64,000 bases of DNA from Corythucha ciliata (lineage: Eukaryota; Arthropoda; Insecta; Hemiptera; Tingidae): assembly GCA_038030265.1 (NCBI GenBank), contig CM075943.1, forward strand, positions 37,944,001 through 38,008,000. The letters are read 5' to 3'. Shown piece by piece: positions 11,846-22,210 of the stretch (its first letter is position 1; every line of letters starts with the position of its first letter). A program made the position numbers and the translations under genes. The notes beneath the pieces were generated by a model. The model had not been told where the DNA came from, ran no database searches, and saw nothing but the letters and a program-made list of their open reading frames with translations.

Positions 11846-13713
11846 AGCGTTTTTTGATAAATTTCGTCGCTCTTATAGGCTGGTGGTACATCTGAATTAA
11901 TCGAGGAAAAATCTAAAAACATGTAAGATACTACACAATAAATAGTGTTCCTGCATTTTATTTTGTTCAGTACCATTATTTATTTGATGGATTTTTTGTT
12001 ATCGGGATGGAATACATTTTGACGGATTTGGCAGCGCTGGCAAACATTTTAATGGTTCATTTACTCAGGATTTATTCAGTCGAAAAGTTACTTCTCGGGT
12101 AGAAGTATACCAGTACATATTGGTTAATCATGAAACGCAACAATGTATGAAGCAAAGTGATATGATTGGAAACAAATTAAACGCCGAATAGCGGCTTATG
12201 GACAAAGTTTAATGATAAGGCTCACCTAAACCCAACGGAACACGTAATGCGTAAAGTAAATAATTTATGAATGATAACTAAACTAAATTAATTATAAACT
12301 ATAATTATAACTTGTAATAGACCAGTTAAGGCATGCTTAGTTGCCGATGTAAGATTTGTGTTAGTGGTCAAGTTCAGCTTTCATTGTTTATAATTATACG
12401 TTGGGAGTCTATTTGAATTCCTACATAAAGATCCTGATGAAGTACAAAAAGTTTAGGTTTTGTTAACTCCCTTTTTCAAAGAAGTGTCCAACCTTATACG
12501 ATAAACGTTGGGGACAATCGTAACCAAGTATTGCAATGTTATTGGTGAGATCCTGTAATCGTACTTCTATAACCCACGCTCGAAAAACCTGGAGTGGATG
12601 TTGAAGAATGGGGTGACGCTCGAGTATGAGGTGGCTAAGGGGGGCGGCCAAGTGGAAACTGTTCGGAGGCGGAAAGCACAGTCTTCATCAGAATCTTGCG
12701 GGAATCCGGTCTCAACTGTTGAAGGTCCTTGACTCGAGACGAGACAATTGTTTTATTTACGTAGCGAAAAAATTAAATAAAAACTAATAAATAAAACTAT
12801 AAAAACGAACCATTGCAACAATTTTACGATGACTTAAATATTCAATTTGGCCACAGGAAAATAAAAATCCTTCTTCTTTCTCGAATGAGTCTGCATTTTG
12901 AAATATGAACGTCTTCCGAGCTTCACTCAACGCTATTTTTCTACTTTCACTAGCCAGTACAGCACCAGGTAATTTCACCGATTTCGTACTATTCAAATGT
13001 AGTTTTGTCTAATTTTCAGTGTGCATAACACATACGCCATACGCGAGAGCGCTATACGCAAAAGAGTAGTTTAGTGCCATTTAACCCAAAGTTAAAATTC
13101 TTCCTCAGCCAGTCTGTAAAAATTCCCACGGAGGAAAAAATAGGGGTCAGGGGGGTGAAAAAGTCACGTTTCATAGCAGAATAAGTTCACAAAATTAATC
13201 TTGTATACCGGCGAGGGGGTTAGTAAGAAATGAAATGTAAAACAGCGTAAAAACGAGAAAGCCATCACCAAAAAATGTTGAGTACTTCTTTTTCCCTGCA
13301 GAATTTTAGCGTTTTGCATTCTGTCATCAGTTTTTCAGTTGTCTTTTACTGCGAATATTTTCATATTAAATAAGTTAGTACTTTTGAGAAAATAAATAGC
13401 CAGGTATTTAAAAACATGTAAAAGCAGTGTTTGTAACTAGGTTGCTTTTTGTGTACAAAGCCCTAAGAAGGCCGTTGCCCATTTGCTTCCACGAGGTCTC
13501 AGGATGAACTTTTATACTTGTTTCTGTTTCATCTAATAAGATGAAGAAAAATAATTATTTTCAAGCCATGAATTCGACATTTTTTAAATTCACCCTTGAG
13601 TTTACGACGGGCTTGAGTGCGTAATTCATTCACGAAGTTTAGATCGACTCACGAATCTTCCTCAAACGACGCTTGAAACCAAGAAACCTCACGTACGCAG
13701 CAGCAATGTTTTA
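11846..13713. other. No gene or repeat recognised
   Basis: The stretch is AT-rich with scattered short frames (12463-12651, 12784-12996), none recognisable. Confidence 0.45.
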
Positions 13714-13747
13714 ACAACCGGGTTGAGAGGACGAGGCACTTCTTCAG
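13714..13747 (-). other. Penelope-like tail motif, candidate 1
   Basis: On the minus strand CTGAAGA is followed by a short spacer and CAACCCGGTTGTTAAAAC. The layout CTGANGA, spacer, (GA)AACCGG is characteristic of the terminal repeats of Penelope-like retroelements, which carry hammerhead-like motifs. The GAAA box is degraded here. No Penelope coding sequence is nearby. Confidence 0.35.
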
Positions 13748-14180
13748 AAAAATAATTAATTGGTGGAGGGGGGTGCAGGATCGAAAATGGTTCTTTATTG
13801 CTTCTAAACTTTAGGATTTTCATGAGGGATAAAATAGATGAACACTTTTACGGTAGAAAAGCGTGTCAGTATATCCAAACTTAAATAGAAGGGTGAGCTC
13901 AGAACTCCAACGAGAAAGGAAAACATCCCCGGCCTGAAAAATATTCACAAACTCTATTTTCCGAGGCTGTCTCTCTATCCAGAAAGTGAATTGCAACCGC
14001 TGGACATCAGATGACGTTTAAAACGTGTCATTCTCATCAATTAAACGTGTCAAATATCAGTATTATTAAATATCGTTATGTTATGCTTACCACGTGTCTC
14101 TTATACTTATTGAATCATAATATTAAGTGGTTCAATAAGAAGATGATGTTCCACTCACTGTTTATTCGACCCCCGAGCGC

Positions 14181-14205
14181 TTTCGATCCTTAGATCATCG
14201 TCAGG
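14181..14205 (-). ncRNA. Hammerhead-like core of a Penelope-like tail, candidate 2
   Basis: The minus strand reads CCTGACGAT, then GATC-TAAG-GATC (a perfect 4 bp hairpin), then GAAAGC. CUGANGA, stem II and GAAA are the conserved core of hammerhead ribozymes. One extra U sits between CUGACGA and the stem. A GGGGGTC triplet context and AATAAA follow downstream on the same strand, as in Penelope-like terminal repeats. Stems I and III are weak by eye, so activity is doubtful. Confidence 0.4.
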
Positions 14206-14393
14206 GTTTGGGCTAAACAAGTATAGGGAAAGGGATAATTAATGAATAAATGCGTTATGTATATCAAAACCAAAATACAATCAATTTTGACTAAATCCCT
14301 ATACTACATTCCTAAAGCGAGCGTCAGTGGAAAATTCCTCATCTGATTACTTTCAATAATTCATCTTCTTGATTTTGGTAACACACGCGTTAA

Positions 14394-14468
14394 GGGCGTT
14401 TTTACACTAAAGTTACCGATATCCGATTCACGTGTCGGATACCGTGGTACCTCAAGTGTGAAAGAGCC
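14394..14468. mobile_element. Small palindromic element GGGCGTTTTTACACT
   Basis: The left arm (TTACACTAAAGTTACCGATATCCG) is inverted at the right (CGGATACC...GGTACCTCAAGTGTGAA). The ends GGGCGTTTTTACAC and GTGTGAAAGAGCC belong to the same style as the other GGCC-type palindromes in the window. Confidence 0.5.
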
Positions 14469-15069
14469 ATAAGAATTACAGAATGATTCCTATGCTCTTA
14501 ACAAAATGAGGAACGCGGGAATGCTGCGCCAAAATCCTTTCGCATTAGCTCAAAAGCTTTCCCTTGACCCAGAGAAAATCAAACTAAGACTAAAGGCCTG
14601 TTTACAATGGACGAATTTCCACTATTTGGAAAAACATGTAATTTCACTTTACAATTATCCGGAAGGGTGTTCTAAGTAAGCAAAAAAAAGAATTAGCTCG
14701 AAAAGTTGAATTATAGTTTATTTTATATTAATTTTTTAGTGTTTTCTGGTTCATCGCCGCGTTACGTGGTGACATCACACGACATAGACTCTCCATTACG
14801 TTCATAGTTTTAAATCATAAAATAGTTGTTTTTTTATATTTGGAATATATACTATAAATTGGGGATCTGGAAAGCCTGTTTCAATACAAATTATAGAAGT
14901 TTTTTCTCGACGGATTTCTGTTTTTGGGGGTGCTGAATCCGAATCTGGTTTTTTAAAACAAAATTTCCTGTTGCATTTTGAGACATCGGCGAAAAACGGT
15001 GAAATTTTGATACTTTTTCCCATTTTTCAATTAAAACTTCTTAAATTTAATTAATTAATTCTTAAGTTT

Positions 15070-15160
15070 ACAAGCTCTATGTTTATGTTCTGTGGAGTCT
15101 ATGCAGCCAAACAAATTTATTCCCCCGAAAAATGTTTGCATAGAGCTTGTGAACGGGTCT
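15070..15160. repeat. TGTGGAGTCTATGC palindrome, copy 1
   Basis: ACAAGCTCTATG at 15070 pairs with CATAGAGCTTGTGAACGGG at 15140-15158. It contains TGTGGAGTCTATGCAGCCAAAC, which recurs at 21630-21780, 35030-35190 and 39056-39150, with a fragment around 53906-53985. Confidence 0.55.
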
Positions 15161-15194
15161 TTAAGAGGGTTACTGACGTGAAAACTTCTTTTTT

Positions 15195-15300
15195 CTTCAT
15201 TTTAGCCAGTAATGTGGCGAATCAGCGATTTTTTCTCAATTTTGCTCTTGAAGTTTCATCGAGATACCGCGAATGAATTCTTTTGCACAGTTTTAGCGCT
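15195..15300 (+). repeat. Minisatellite A units, dispersed
   Basis: About three units matching the 10.8-11.8 kb array (CATTTTAGCCAG, GCGATTTTTTCTCAATTTTG, AGTTTTAGCGC). They sit inside the left half of the foldback. Confidence 0.45.
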
Positions 15301-15895
15301 TTTGCCCTAGGTACTTTGTACTGCGCGTACTTGCCTCATTCACTAACAGCATGTGCGCCTTCTTATCTTTATTCGCTTAAGGACCTAACAAACTGGGTAC
15401 CAGCGTATTTTATCTATTTTAACCGTGAAGTTACCTCTAGAAGACGCGGATTCTCTCAATTTGAGCCTTTCACGCCTTCAGATAGCGCTGATGTGGGCTA
15501 AATTGAATATTCAGCTACAATCTTTGCTGATTTTCTTGCCGACCTAAATCCGGCTATGCCGGCTAAAATAAAAATAAATGGATACTTGGGTGGATAATTT
15601 GTGGTCCAGTCAATTGGGACTCTGGAAAGCCTATTTCAGGACAAACGTACAGAAGGTTTTTTCTGAACGGATTTATATATTTTTGGGGGTGCCGAATCCG
15701 AATCTGAACTTTGCCAACAAACAATCCCGACTTTGTTGACTTTTTGCACTCAATCGCTTACATCTCTGAACTATGGGCTTTTCGATGATGACGCTCCTTA
15801 GCATTCTTCAAGTAGATTACATTTGTGACAATTTAAGCCTAATTACAGGTGTTCCTACTTCCCCTCCCCTTCCTACCACATATGTATTGTAGCCT

Positions 15896-16838
15896 TCATG
15901 CAGCAAAACAAATGTCAATATTCTGTATGCAGCAATTTAGCGCAACATCAAATATCCGGTAGCAGCAAAGTGGATGTCATGTTTATGGGGGAAGCAAAAC
16001 AAACGTCAATATTCTGGAGGCGGCAAAACAAACGTAAAATTTCATGGGGGAGAAAAAACAAATGTCAATCTTTTGGGCCATCAAATTGAATATCAATACT
16101 CTGAAGACATGAAAAGTAATGCCAATGTTCTGTAAGCAGCAATGTAGCGCAACGCCAAGTACCTGGGAGCAGCACAGTAAATGTCATGTTTCGGGAGAAG
16201 CAAAACAAACGTCAGTATTCTGGAGGGATCAAATTTGAATGTTAACATTCTGGGTGCAGCAAATTTGAATGTCAATATTCTGGGAACATCAAATTTAAAT
16301 GTCAATATTCTGAGGGGAACAAAATTAATGCCAATATTCTGGGGGCAGCAATGTAGCGCAATGTCAAGTTTCTGGGAGCAGAAAAGTGAATGTCGTATTT
16401 CTGTGAGGACAGCAAAATAAGTGCCAATATTCTGTAAGCAGCAATATAGTGCAAAGTAAAGTATCAAGGAGCATCAAAATGAACGTCAATATTCTGGGGG
16501 CTGCAATAAAAATGTCAACATTCTGTAATACTGCAAAACAGATATCGATATTCTGGGGGCAGCCAATTTCAATGTCCATGTTCTGGGAGCGGCAAAGTAA
16601 GTGTCAATATTATAGGGACAGAAATTCGAATGTTCATAATATTGGGGGGAGCCAAACGAAGCGCAACATTACTATACTGAGGCCAGCAAATTTAAATGTT
16701 AATATTCCGGGGGCATCAAATTTGAATGTCAATATTCTGGGGGCAGCAAATTTGAATGTCAATATTCTGGGGGCAGCCAATTTGAATGTCAATATTCAGG
16801 GGGCAGTAAATTTGAATGTCAATATTCTTCCAACTTCT
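15896..16838 (+). repeat. 30 bp tandem array (~31 units) with ~208 bp higher-order period
   Basis: The unit is close to GCAGCAAATTTGAATGTCAA followed by TATTCTGGGG, 30 bp in total. The last units (16680-16838) are nearly identical; the left ones are diverged. A variant beginning GCAGCAATGTAGCGCAA occurs at 15929, 16136, 16345 and 16438. The first three are 207 and 209 bp apart, so blocks of seven units seem to have been amplified together. Because 30 is a multiple of three, the array reads as NLNVNILGAA repeats in one frame. I treat this as a by-product, not a protein. Confidence 0.85.
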
Positions 16839-17501
16839 ATATAAAGTCCGGCATCTATATTAAGTCCGGCACCTACATTTATCAGTTTTTCCAACTTCGG
16901 GCTCCAGCCAATTTTCTGTCAGCGGCAGAAAATGGTCAATTCTGAATGGGTAATATTTCAGGAACTATTAGTCGTGCGGAGCTATAATTGGGCTTAAATT
17001 GTCACAAATGTAGTCTATTTTAAAAAATGCAAAGGGGCATAATCAATTGAGTAGAAAAAGCTAGAAAATTTACAATTTTTTTTTTCGATTTTTTGATGGC
17101 TAAGTTCAGATTTGGATTCAGCACCCCAAGAAACAAATAGATCCGTTGACGAAATTACTTCTATACGTTTGTCCCGTCCAAATCCCCAATTGACTGGACT
17201 AGTACAGCGCTTCGCAGAAAATGTTAATTTTCCCTAAGGTGGCGAACATACTACAGAGCAATACGAAATAGTTCCGACATCACCGACGAAAATTAACAGC
17301 GTCTAGGGCAGACAGAAACAACTGGAAATGTGTCAGAGTGATGTAGAAACGATATCGTATCGCCACAATGTGAACGCTGCATAAAGAGCATCACAGTAAA
17401 TTGGTTATCGTCTCCATCACATAAGATACCCTCTTTTTAACGTGGAAAACGTTTTAATCGAGGTGTATAGTGAGTGTGAGTGATTCGATAAAGTGCAATA
17501 A

Positions 17502-17600
17502 ATGACCTCAGAGCGCTTGCGCGCTGCCTTCTGGGCGAGGTGTGGTGGTAGAGGAGGAGGCCCTGTCCTTTTCATCTGTGTTGTGGACTGCAGAAGAAAC
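17502..17600 (+). CDS. Possible first coding exon, very uncertain
   Basis: An ATG at 17502 opens 33 codons (MTSERLRAAFWARCGGRGGG...) that end exactly at a strong splice donor (AAC|GTAAGTAAAT) at 17601. The segment is richer in G and C than its surroundings. I recognise no domain, and no matching acceptor or second exon could be fixed. It lies in the right half of the foldback, which argues against a host gene. Confidence 0.18.
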
Positions 17601-18190
17601 GTAAGTAAATGCGCAAAACTTTATCCACTTCTAACGTCTACGAGATCCGCGGACTTGCTAAAAATTTTCGGTATAAATCAGACAAGACGATTTTTTGGTT
17701 TCATGTTGTCTGGGGTGGTATACAAATTCTTGACCTCAAAAAACTTCGAAATTATAGAAAAATGGTGACATTTTTGAACTTTTCATGTTTCTTGGCACTT
17801 TTTCGCGAAACCAGCCCGTATTAAGATATCTGTGAGCGTTGTTGACGGCACTTTTGTTGCTTAACTGGCTGACATCCGAACACCCCTACTATGAACTCTA
17901 TAACTTGTCAATTGTATGGAAAAATGGTCATTTTCTGAAGGGTTGTATTTCAAAAACGGATGGTCCAAAATAATCCATTTTGATCACGACTTGTAGTAAA
18001 TTCTGTAGTTTTGATGTGTAAATAGCTTGTTTTCACATCAGTAACCCTCTTAATAAGTTATAATTGAAAAATGGGAAAAAGTACCTATCAAAATTTCACC
18101 GTTTCCGTTTTTCGCCGATGTCTCAAAACGCAACGAAATTTTGTTAAGCTCATATTAGGATTCAGCACCCCAAAAAACATGAAAATCAAA

Positions 18191-19901
18191 AGTAATTCAA
18201 AGATCAAAGATAAGTTTTTTTTTTTTTTTTTTTCTTATTTTGGTTGTGAACTAGATAGTGGCAGTCGTCCCCACCACTCAAAACGGTCGTTATTGGAACG
18301 CGTGCCAAAGTGATCAATTCATGTGGACGACTATAAGAGTGCGGATACAGCCATCATGAAATTGATATTTGGGGATTGAAACGTGCAAAACCCAGGCAAT
18401 TTCAAGGCCGACCATTCTGTTCTGAGAGAATCCCGCCACAATCGTGGCCCACCAATATGTGGAACAAACGGTAATCAAAGAAAGTGTTTGCTTTTACCCA
18501 CCTTTTGTTGCTGTGCCAGGTGAGTTGCTGTGGCCAAGGGACGTTTTCCTGTTTACCAGTATATGACGCCCACCAATCTGTCGGATGCGCTTCGACTGAT
18601 TCGTGGATAAGGAAAACCATCGACCAGTTCGCTAGTCCACCAATATGTTGTTATAACTACTCTTCCTACTAACTGTCTATTGTATAGTTTAAGCTTAGGG
18701 AGGGGGGCTTTATTTTGAGAACCATTATTCCCAGTATTGTAATGCTACTACGAGTGCGTTGAAACTATATTCAATAAAACATGCATTATTTGGATTTTGA
18801 TTCACATTGGCTTGGAATCAAGAAGCCAATCGCGAATACTGGTGAGATATTCTACCCTACTCGTGGGAATTGAATGGGTAGTGTGAAACACTGATCTATC
18901 TATTCTAGAAGCCTTCGAAAGGTAAAAGGTATGGGTATGGGATTAATAAATTTCAAGAGGACAGCCCACAGTTTTGCCGTGAAAGAAAGCACATTCGCTT
19001 CTTTCCCGACTCTGCTATTTTTTTCACTACTTTGAAGCGCCTGATTTAAACAATTTAAAATAATAAAATTAAAATCACACATGTTATTTAATTCGGCTAT
19101 ATGCACTAAATTATTTATGAGATAATTCGCATCACATGATAGAGCGAACCCCAGAATCACTCACTTCATGTTCATGTTTTTAATAGATGATTCCTCGAAT
19201 AAGAGAATTGAGAGAAATTCACAAATAAAGTGATTTTCGAGAGTGAAATGTACACACAAGCAGGTTGAAATATACAATGAGCATTTAATCAACTCGCCGT
19301 CAGAAAGGAACCGGCTATTCATAATGACTATAGAACCTCAGCCACCCTTTCATCCTGTGGCTTGGGTGAATGTCACACGACTAATAGCCCTTCCTCATTT
19401 CTCATATTTTGGAGGGTAAAATGTGTTCACAATTTTTTACACCTATCCCAATTCCATCGGTGGGGGGTAACAAGGAACAGTTCGTGGTTTTAAGCTATTT
19501 TCCTACTCAATCTGTTGGGGATTGGTCCTGTGTAATGAGTAGCCGAAATTATTTCACTTTCTTTCACAACAATGAAAACCCAACTTTTATTCGTAAATTA
19601 CATATACACCAGCGCTCATGTGGAGACTAGGTGAAACGATCATTTGGGATACCCTTCAATTTTCAATTGGGTTTACTTCAATAATTTTCTTTCTGATTAT
19701 GATTCTCACTGCTACAATAAACAAAACAAAGCAAGTGACACCGGTCAGATGTTACCCCAGATCGTTAGTTCATCTTATCTCGGCAAGAGCGCTGCTGTAT
19801 TTATGAAAGATGCCAATACATTAATAAATAAAATGCATAATGTATGGCACGTGGTTAGGGTGCTATCCATTGATAGTTCTACTCGAAGTTATTGAGGGCG
19901 G
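18191..19901. other. No gene recognised
   Basis: There is a poly-T run at 18215-18233. A purine tract AGGGAGGGGGG at 18698-18709, followed by AATAAAACA at 18772, hints at a retroelement 3' end, but no paired LTR was found. Short frames (18402-18620, 19409-19630) are unrecognised. Confidence 0.4.
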
Positions 19902-20225
19902 TTATCTGAATGATGTTTCCTTTTCAGGCGTCGGAGAGGTCTTGGTGACAGGAGGTTTTATTGCGACGCTGGGGACTGCTATGTTTGGATAGTCGGATAT
20001 AGAATCATAGAGGCGGTGGTATGCTTTCGTAGTGACATCGCTGTCTAGGGGGACATCCAAATCTCGGTGGAGAACTGAGTTCCTCACATACCAAGATGCA
20101 CACGTGATAAGTCTCAGCACTCTGTTAGTCTGTTCTGTTGCACTTGGGTTCTCTTTACTTGAGTAGCGCTTGCAGATCCCCAAAACCCTGAGGCATACTG
20201 TACGAGTGATAGATCTAATAAACAC
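19902..20225 (-). pseudogene. Jockey-type ORF2 C-terminal domain, frameshifted
   Basis: The frame contains NRVLRLITCASWYVRNSVLH, then RDLDVPLDSDV and SDYPNIAVP. This is the signature after the RT domain of Jockey-clade proteins (typically NK-LRxITNAPWYVxNxxxHxDL). The preceding motif YASGFWGSASATQVKRTQVQ is read in another frame just upstream (about 20120-20210), so a frameshift lies near 20120. Loss of frame and the missing upstream part rule out function. Confidence 0.82.
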
Positions 20226-20239
20226 TTGCCTAGTGTTAA

Positions 20240-20882
20240 GGGGGAGTTGTACATGTGTTTCCTCGACCCCCCTCCAATCATACTTCGCTTACTCGGCGTT
20301 ACGTAAATTATCGCTGTAGTTCTGCACCAATTCTGGATTTTAAGGCCTCATTTTAATCTCCAGATAATTCCGCACACACGTTAAGTCTTGCTTTCCCAAA
20401 TAAGACGTCGGAAGAGCTCGAATTTTCAGGGTAAAAGTTTAAGTGGGCTTTGTAGTTGTTTCAGGGGTGAAATATGAAAAATGAAGATTTAACGGGCGTG
20501 CGGAATTATCTGGGGATTAAAATGAGACCTTAAAATCCAGGATTGGTGCAGAACTACGGCGATAATTCTATCGTGTCAGTTACTAAGAGTATAAGTCAAA
20601 AATCAGCCATTTTCCGTTCTTGCACTCAGCTTGACAGCCTGCCTCTACTCTTCTGTTCTCAAGAGTATAAGTCACGAAAAAAACCGAATTCCTATTCCTA
20701 AGGGGACTTGTACCTAACAGTATTGTTTGGGTTTTATTTAAATTGAAAAGTTTGGAACGCTCTCTTGAAAACTTCAATTTTTGACTTATACTCTTAGTAA
20801 CTGACACGTTAGAATTTACGTAACGCCGAGTAGGCGAGGTATGATTGGAGGGGGGTCGGGGAAACACGAGTGCAACTCCCCC
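20240..20882. mobile_element. GGGGGAGTTG-ended inverted-repeat element inserted in the Jockey fossil
   Basis: Terminal inverted repeats of about 70 bp run from GGGGGAGTTGTACATG and from CAACTCCCCC inward. They share CCCCCCTCCAATCATAC and CGGCGTTACGTAAATT in inverted form. A second inverted pair (20306-20390 with 20482-20572) continues inward, so most of the element folds back. TTA flanks both sides (20236-20238 and 20883-20885). A further palindrome (20573-20807) sits inside its right half. No coding capacity is seen. Confidence 0.75.
20573..20807. mobile_element. GTGTCAGTTACTAAGAG palindrome nested in the previous element
   Basis: GTGTCAGTTACTAAGAGTAT at 20573 is inverted at 20782-20807 (ATACTCTTAGTAACTGACAC) and extends to AAGTCAAAAAT. 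It separates the outer element's arm (CGATAATTCTA) from its end (TTAGAATTTACG), so it inserted later. Confidence 0.7.
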
Positions 20883-21044
20883 TTATAGGTGAGTGTAGGA
20901 GCCAAGAAGAGGAATTGAATAAGTTTGAGTGGTAAAAATCCAACGTGCTTTACGTCCAACTACCCTACGGTGTCGTGGACGAGGGCGAAAGCACACACTT
21001 CACTATTTTTCACGTGAGCTAACATTTTTTTTCCTTAAAATAAT

Positions 21045-21126
21045 CCAGCCTGTTGTGGGAATCGAACCCACTCAGCAGACGATACCTGGTCATGAGAGTC
21101 GACGCCCTAACGAACTCGGCCACGTC
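21045..21126 (-). tRNA. tRNA-like unit (pseudo-tRNA or SINE head)
   Basis: On the minus strand TGGCCGAGTTCGTTAGGGCG fits polymerase III box A as in class II (Ser/Leu-type) tRNAs. GGTTCGATTCC fits box B exactly, inside a T-arm with a GTGGG/CCCAC stem. The anticodon stem and acceptor stem do not pair well, so I do not assign an amino acid. It abuts the RT fragment and is followed by an A-rich stretch, so a SINE head is likely. Confidence 0.6.
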
Positions 21127-21392
21127 CAAGTAGAGGTTTGAGTTGGCATATGCGTGATCGGATGTGTTTGACAAGTTCACCTATGTGTAGAGTAGGCCAT
21201 CTTTCTATCGAGGTAAACTCCTTGGTACCGTGTGCAATCCGATTCTGGGACAGGAGAGGAATCAAGGCAGATTGGTAGATTGTCGGGTTTTCTGCGGTAA
21301 GTGAATACGGTTTTTGACAATTTGCTCACGTTGATCACAGTCCGCCACTTATAGTTCCATTCTTCGACGGCTGTAATATTTATGAGCTTGTA
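21122..21392 (-). pseudogene. Jockey-type reverse transcriptase thumb region
   Basis: The frame reads EKMRKTLSK..., then WNYKWRTVINVSKLSKTVF, then PICLDSSPVPESDCTRYQ and GVYLDRKMAYSTHR. These correspond to the W-x-KW-x-IN-x-SKSK and YLG-x-LDR-x-L motifs downstream of the catalytic box. After a one-base slip at about 21180 the homology continues as ELVKHIRSRICQLKPLLG up to the tRNA-like unit. The catalytic core itself is missing. Confidence 0.78.
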
Positions 21393-21432
21393 AGTTTTCG
21401 ACAGTGTTTTTCTCATTTTCTCAAGGGCTGCC

Positions 21433-21588
21433 TGAAATAGTATATTACGATCCAAGGGCGGTATATGATGCTCATTACAATCGAAGGCGACAGGAAGTGC
21501 CCGAGGTGAAGCCGAGGGCAGTTGACGCCCGAGATCGTAATAAGGAATACCGCCCGAGTGTTGTACGCTATTTTTTGTACAGCGGAAG
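21433..21588. mobile_element. Palindromic element with GGGCGGTAT arms
   Basis: ATAGTATATTACGATCC...GGGCGGTATA at the left is inverted at the right (GATCGTAATAAGGAATACCGCCC...GTACGCTAT). The middle is G/C-rich (CCCGAGG-TGAAGCCGAGGG). It lies just upstream of the Jockey RT fragment on the minus strand and marks the limit of recognisable RT. Confidence 0.6.
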
Positions 21589-21629
21589 TTCATAATTATG
21601 ATAATAATCATCATAAAAACCAATCTTTA

Positions 21630-21780
21630 AAGCCCCGTTCAGAAGCTTTGTGCTACGCATCTGTGGAGTCTATGCAACCAATCAAATTAATTCCTTAGAA
21701 AAATGAAGCATTTTGATAGGTTGCACATACTCCACAGACGCATAGCGTATGGTTTGTTTAATAAACTGAAGTGAACCCAC
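21630..21780. repeat. TGTGGAGTCTATGC palindrome, copy 2
   Basis: AAGCCCCGTTCAGAAGC, GCTACGCATCTGTGGAG and TCTATGCAACC at the left have inverted partners at the right (GGTTGCACATACTCCACAGA, CGCATAGCGT, AAGTGAACCCACGC). Confidence 0.65.
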
Positions 21781-21923
21781 GCTCTAGCCAGCGAGGCCTA
21801 AAAGAAGACGCAGCGGGCTGATATTCTTCTTTACGCCCGGCGGACGGATTGAACCTCATGTCGCCTGTCTCCCAGCGCGCGAATTTCGAGTCTTCACGCC
21901 CGGCTGTACAAAAAGAATACTTA

Positions 21924-22207
21924 GGCCCGCTTTATCAATCGTTGATTAAAGAGCTGACTAAAAACTTCATCTGTTTCATGATCAAATATTTCGTCATGGT
22001 TCGCAGATGATTTGTCTAAATCAGTTCTTTAAATTTCTCAGGGTGGGTTTATCAATCACTGGATATGTACCGTGGAATAGCTATCGCTCGAATAACTTTA
22101 CATTACTGTTTACAAGAAGGCCCATAGCAACCATACTTATCCCAGCTTTGTCTGTAGAATAAGTGCATTGAAAAACGCACCCTCAATCGACAATTGATAA
22201 AGCGGGC
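21924..22207. mobile_element. GGCCCGCTTTATC palindromic MITE with TTA duplication (284 bp)
   Basis: The ends are GGCCCGCTTTATCAATCG and its inverse GATAAAGCGGGCC. TTA flanks both sides (21921-21923 and 22208-22210). The right TTA is shared with the next element. A 3 bp TWA-type duplication with G/C-rich ends is the hallmark of PIF/Harbinger-derived MITEs. Confidence 0.82.
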
Positions 22208-22210
22208 CTT

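Larger units (their letters stand above)
14845..18190. mobile_element. Large foldback structure around a tandem array
   Basis: Four left-arm segments pair with four right-arm segments in nested, inverted order. 14862-15035 pairs with 18055-18180, 15155-15190 with 18015-18055, 15604-15710 with 17100-17200, and 15801-15845 with 16981-17030. Segments 14862-14948 and 15617-15704 are also direct copies of each other (shared GGGGGTGC-GAATCCGAATCTG), so the same module occurs four times, two in each orientation. The loop holds the 30 bp array at 15896-16838. No transposase frame is seen. The layout recalls foldback elements with repeat-rich loops; the assignment is inference. Confidence 0.55.
19902..21392 (-). 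mobile_element. Jockey-type non-LTR retrotransposon fossil
   Basis: Two blocks of Jockey-like ORF2 lie in the correct order on the minus strand. The RT thumb region is at 21122-21392 and the C-terminal region is at 19902-20225. They are separated by a 643 bp palindromic element (20240-20882) and a tRNA-like unit (21045-21126). Several frameshifts show it is dead. No 3' tail or target duplication was identified. Confidence 0.78.

Noticed and set aside
16093..16579. Minus-strand frames over the same array (124 and 71 codons)
   Set aside because: Same cause: periodic DNA read in reverse.
15896..16838. CRISPR array
   Set aside because: The units are contiguous with no unique spacers, there are no cas genes, and the context is eukaryotic.
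16181..16844. Open frames reading NLNVNILGAA repeats as a repetitive protein
   Set aside because: The unit is 30 bp, so any frame without a stop in the unit stays open. Units with indels break it, and there is no start context or conservation of the peptide over the DNA.
18698..18790. Polypurine tract plus AATAAA as an LTR retrotransposon end
   Set aside because: No LTR pair, duplication or coding fragment was found around it.
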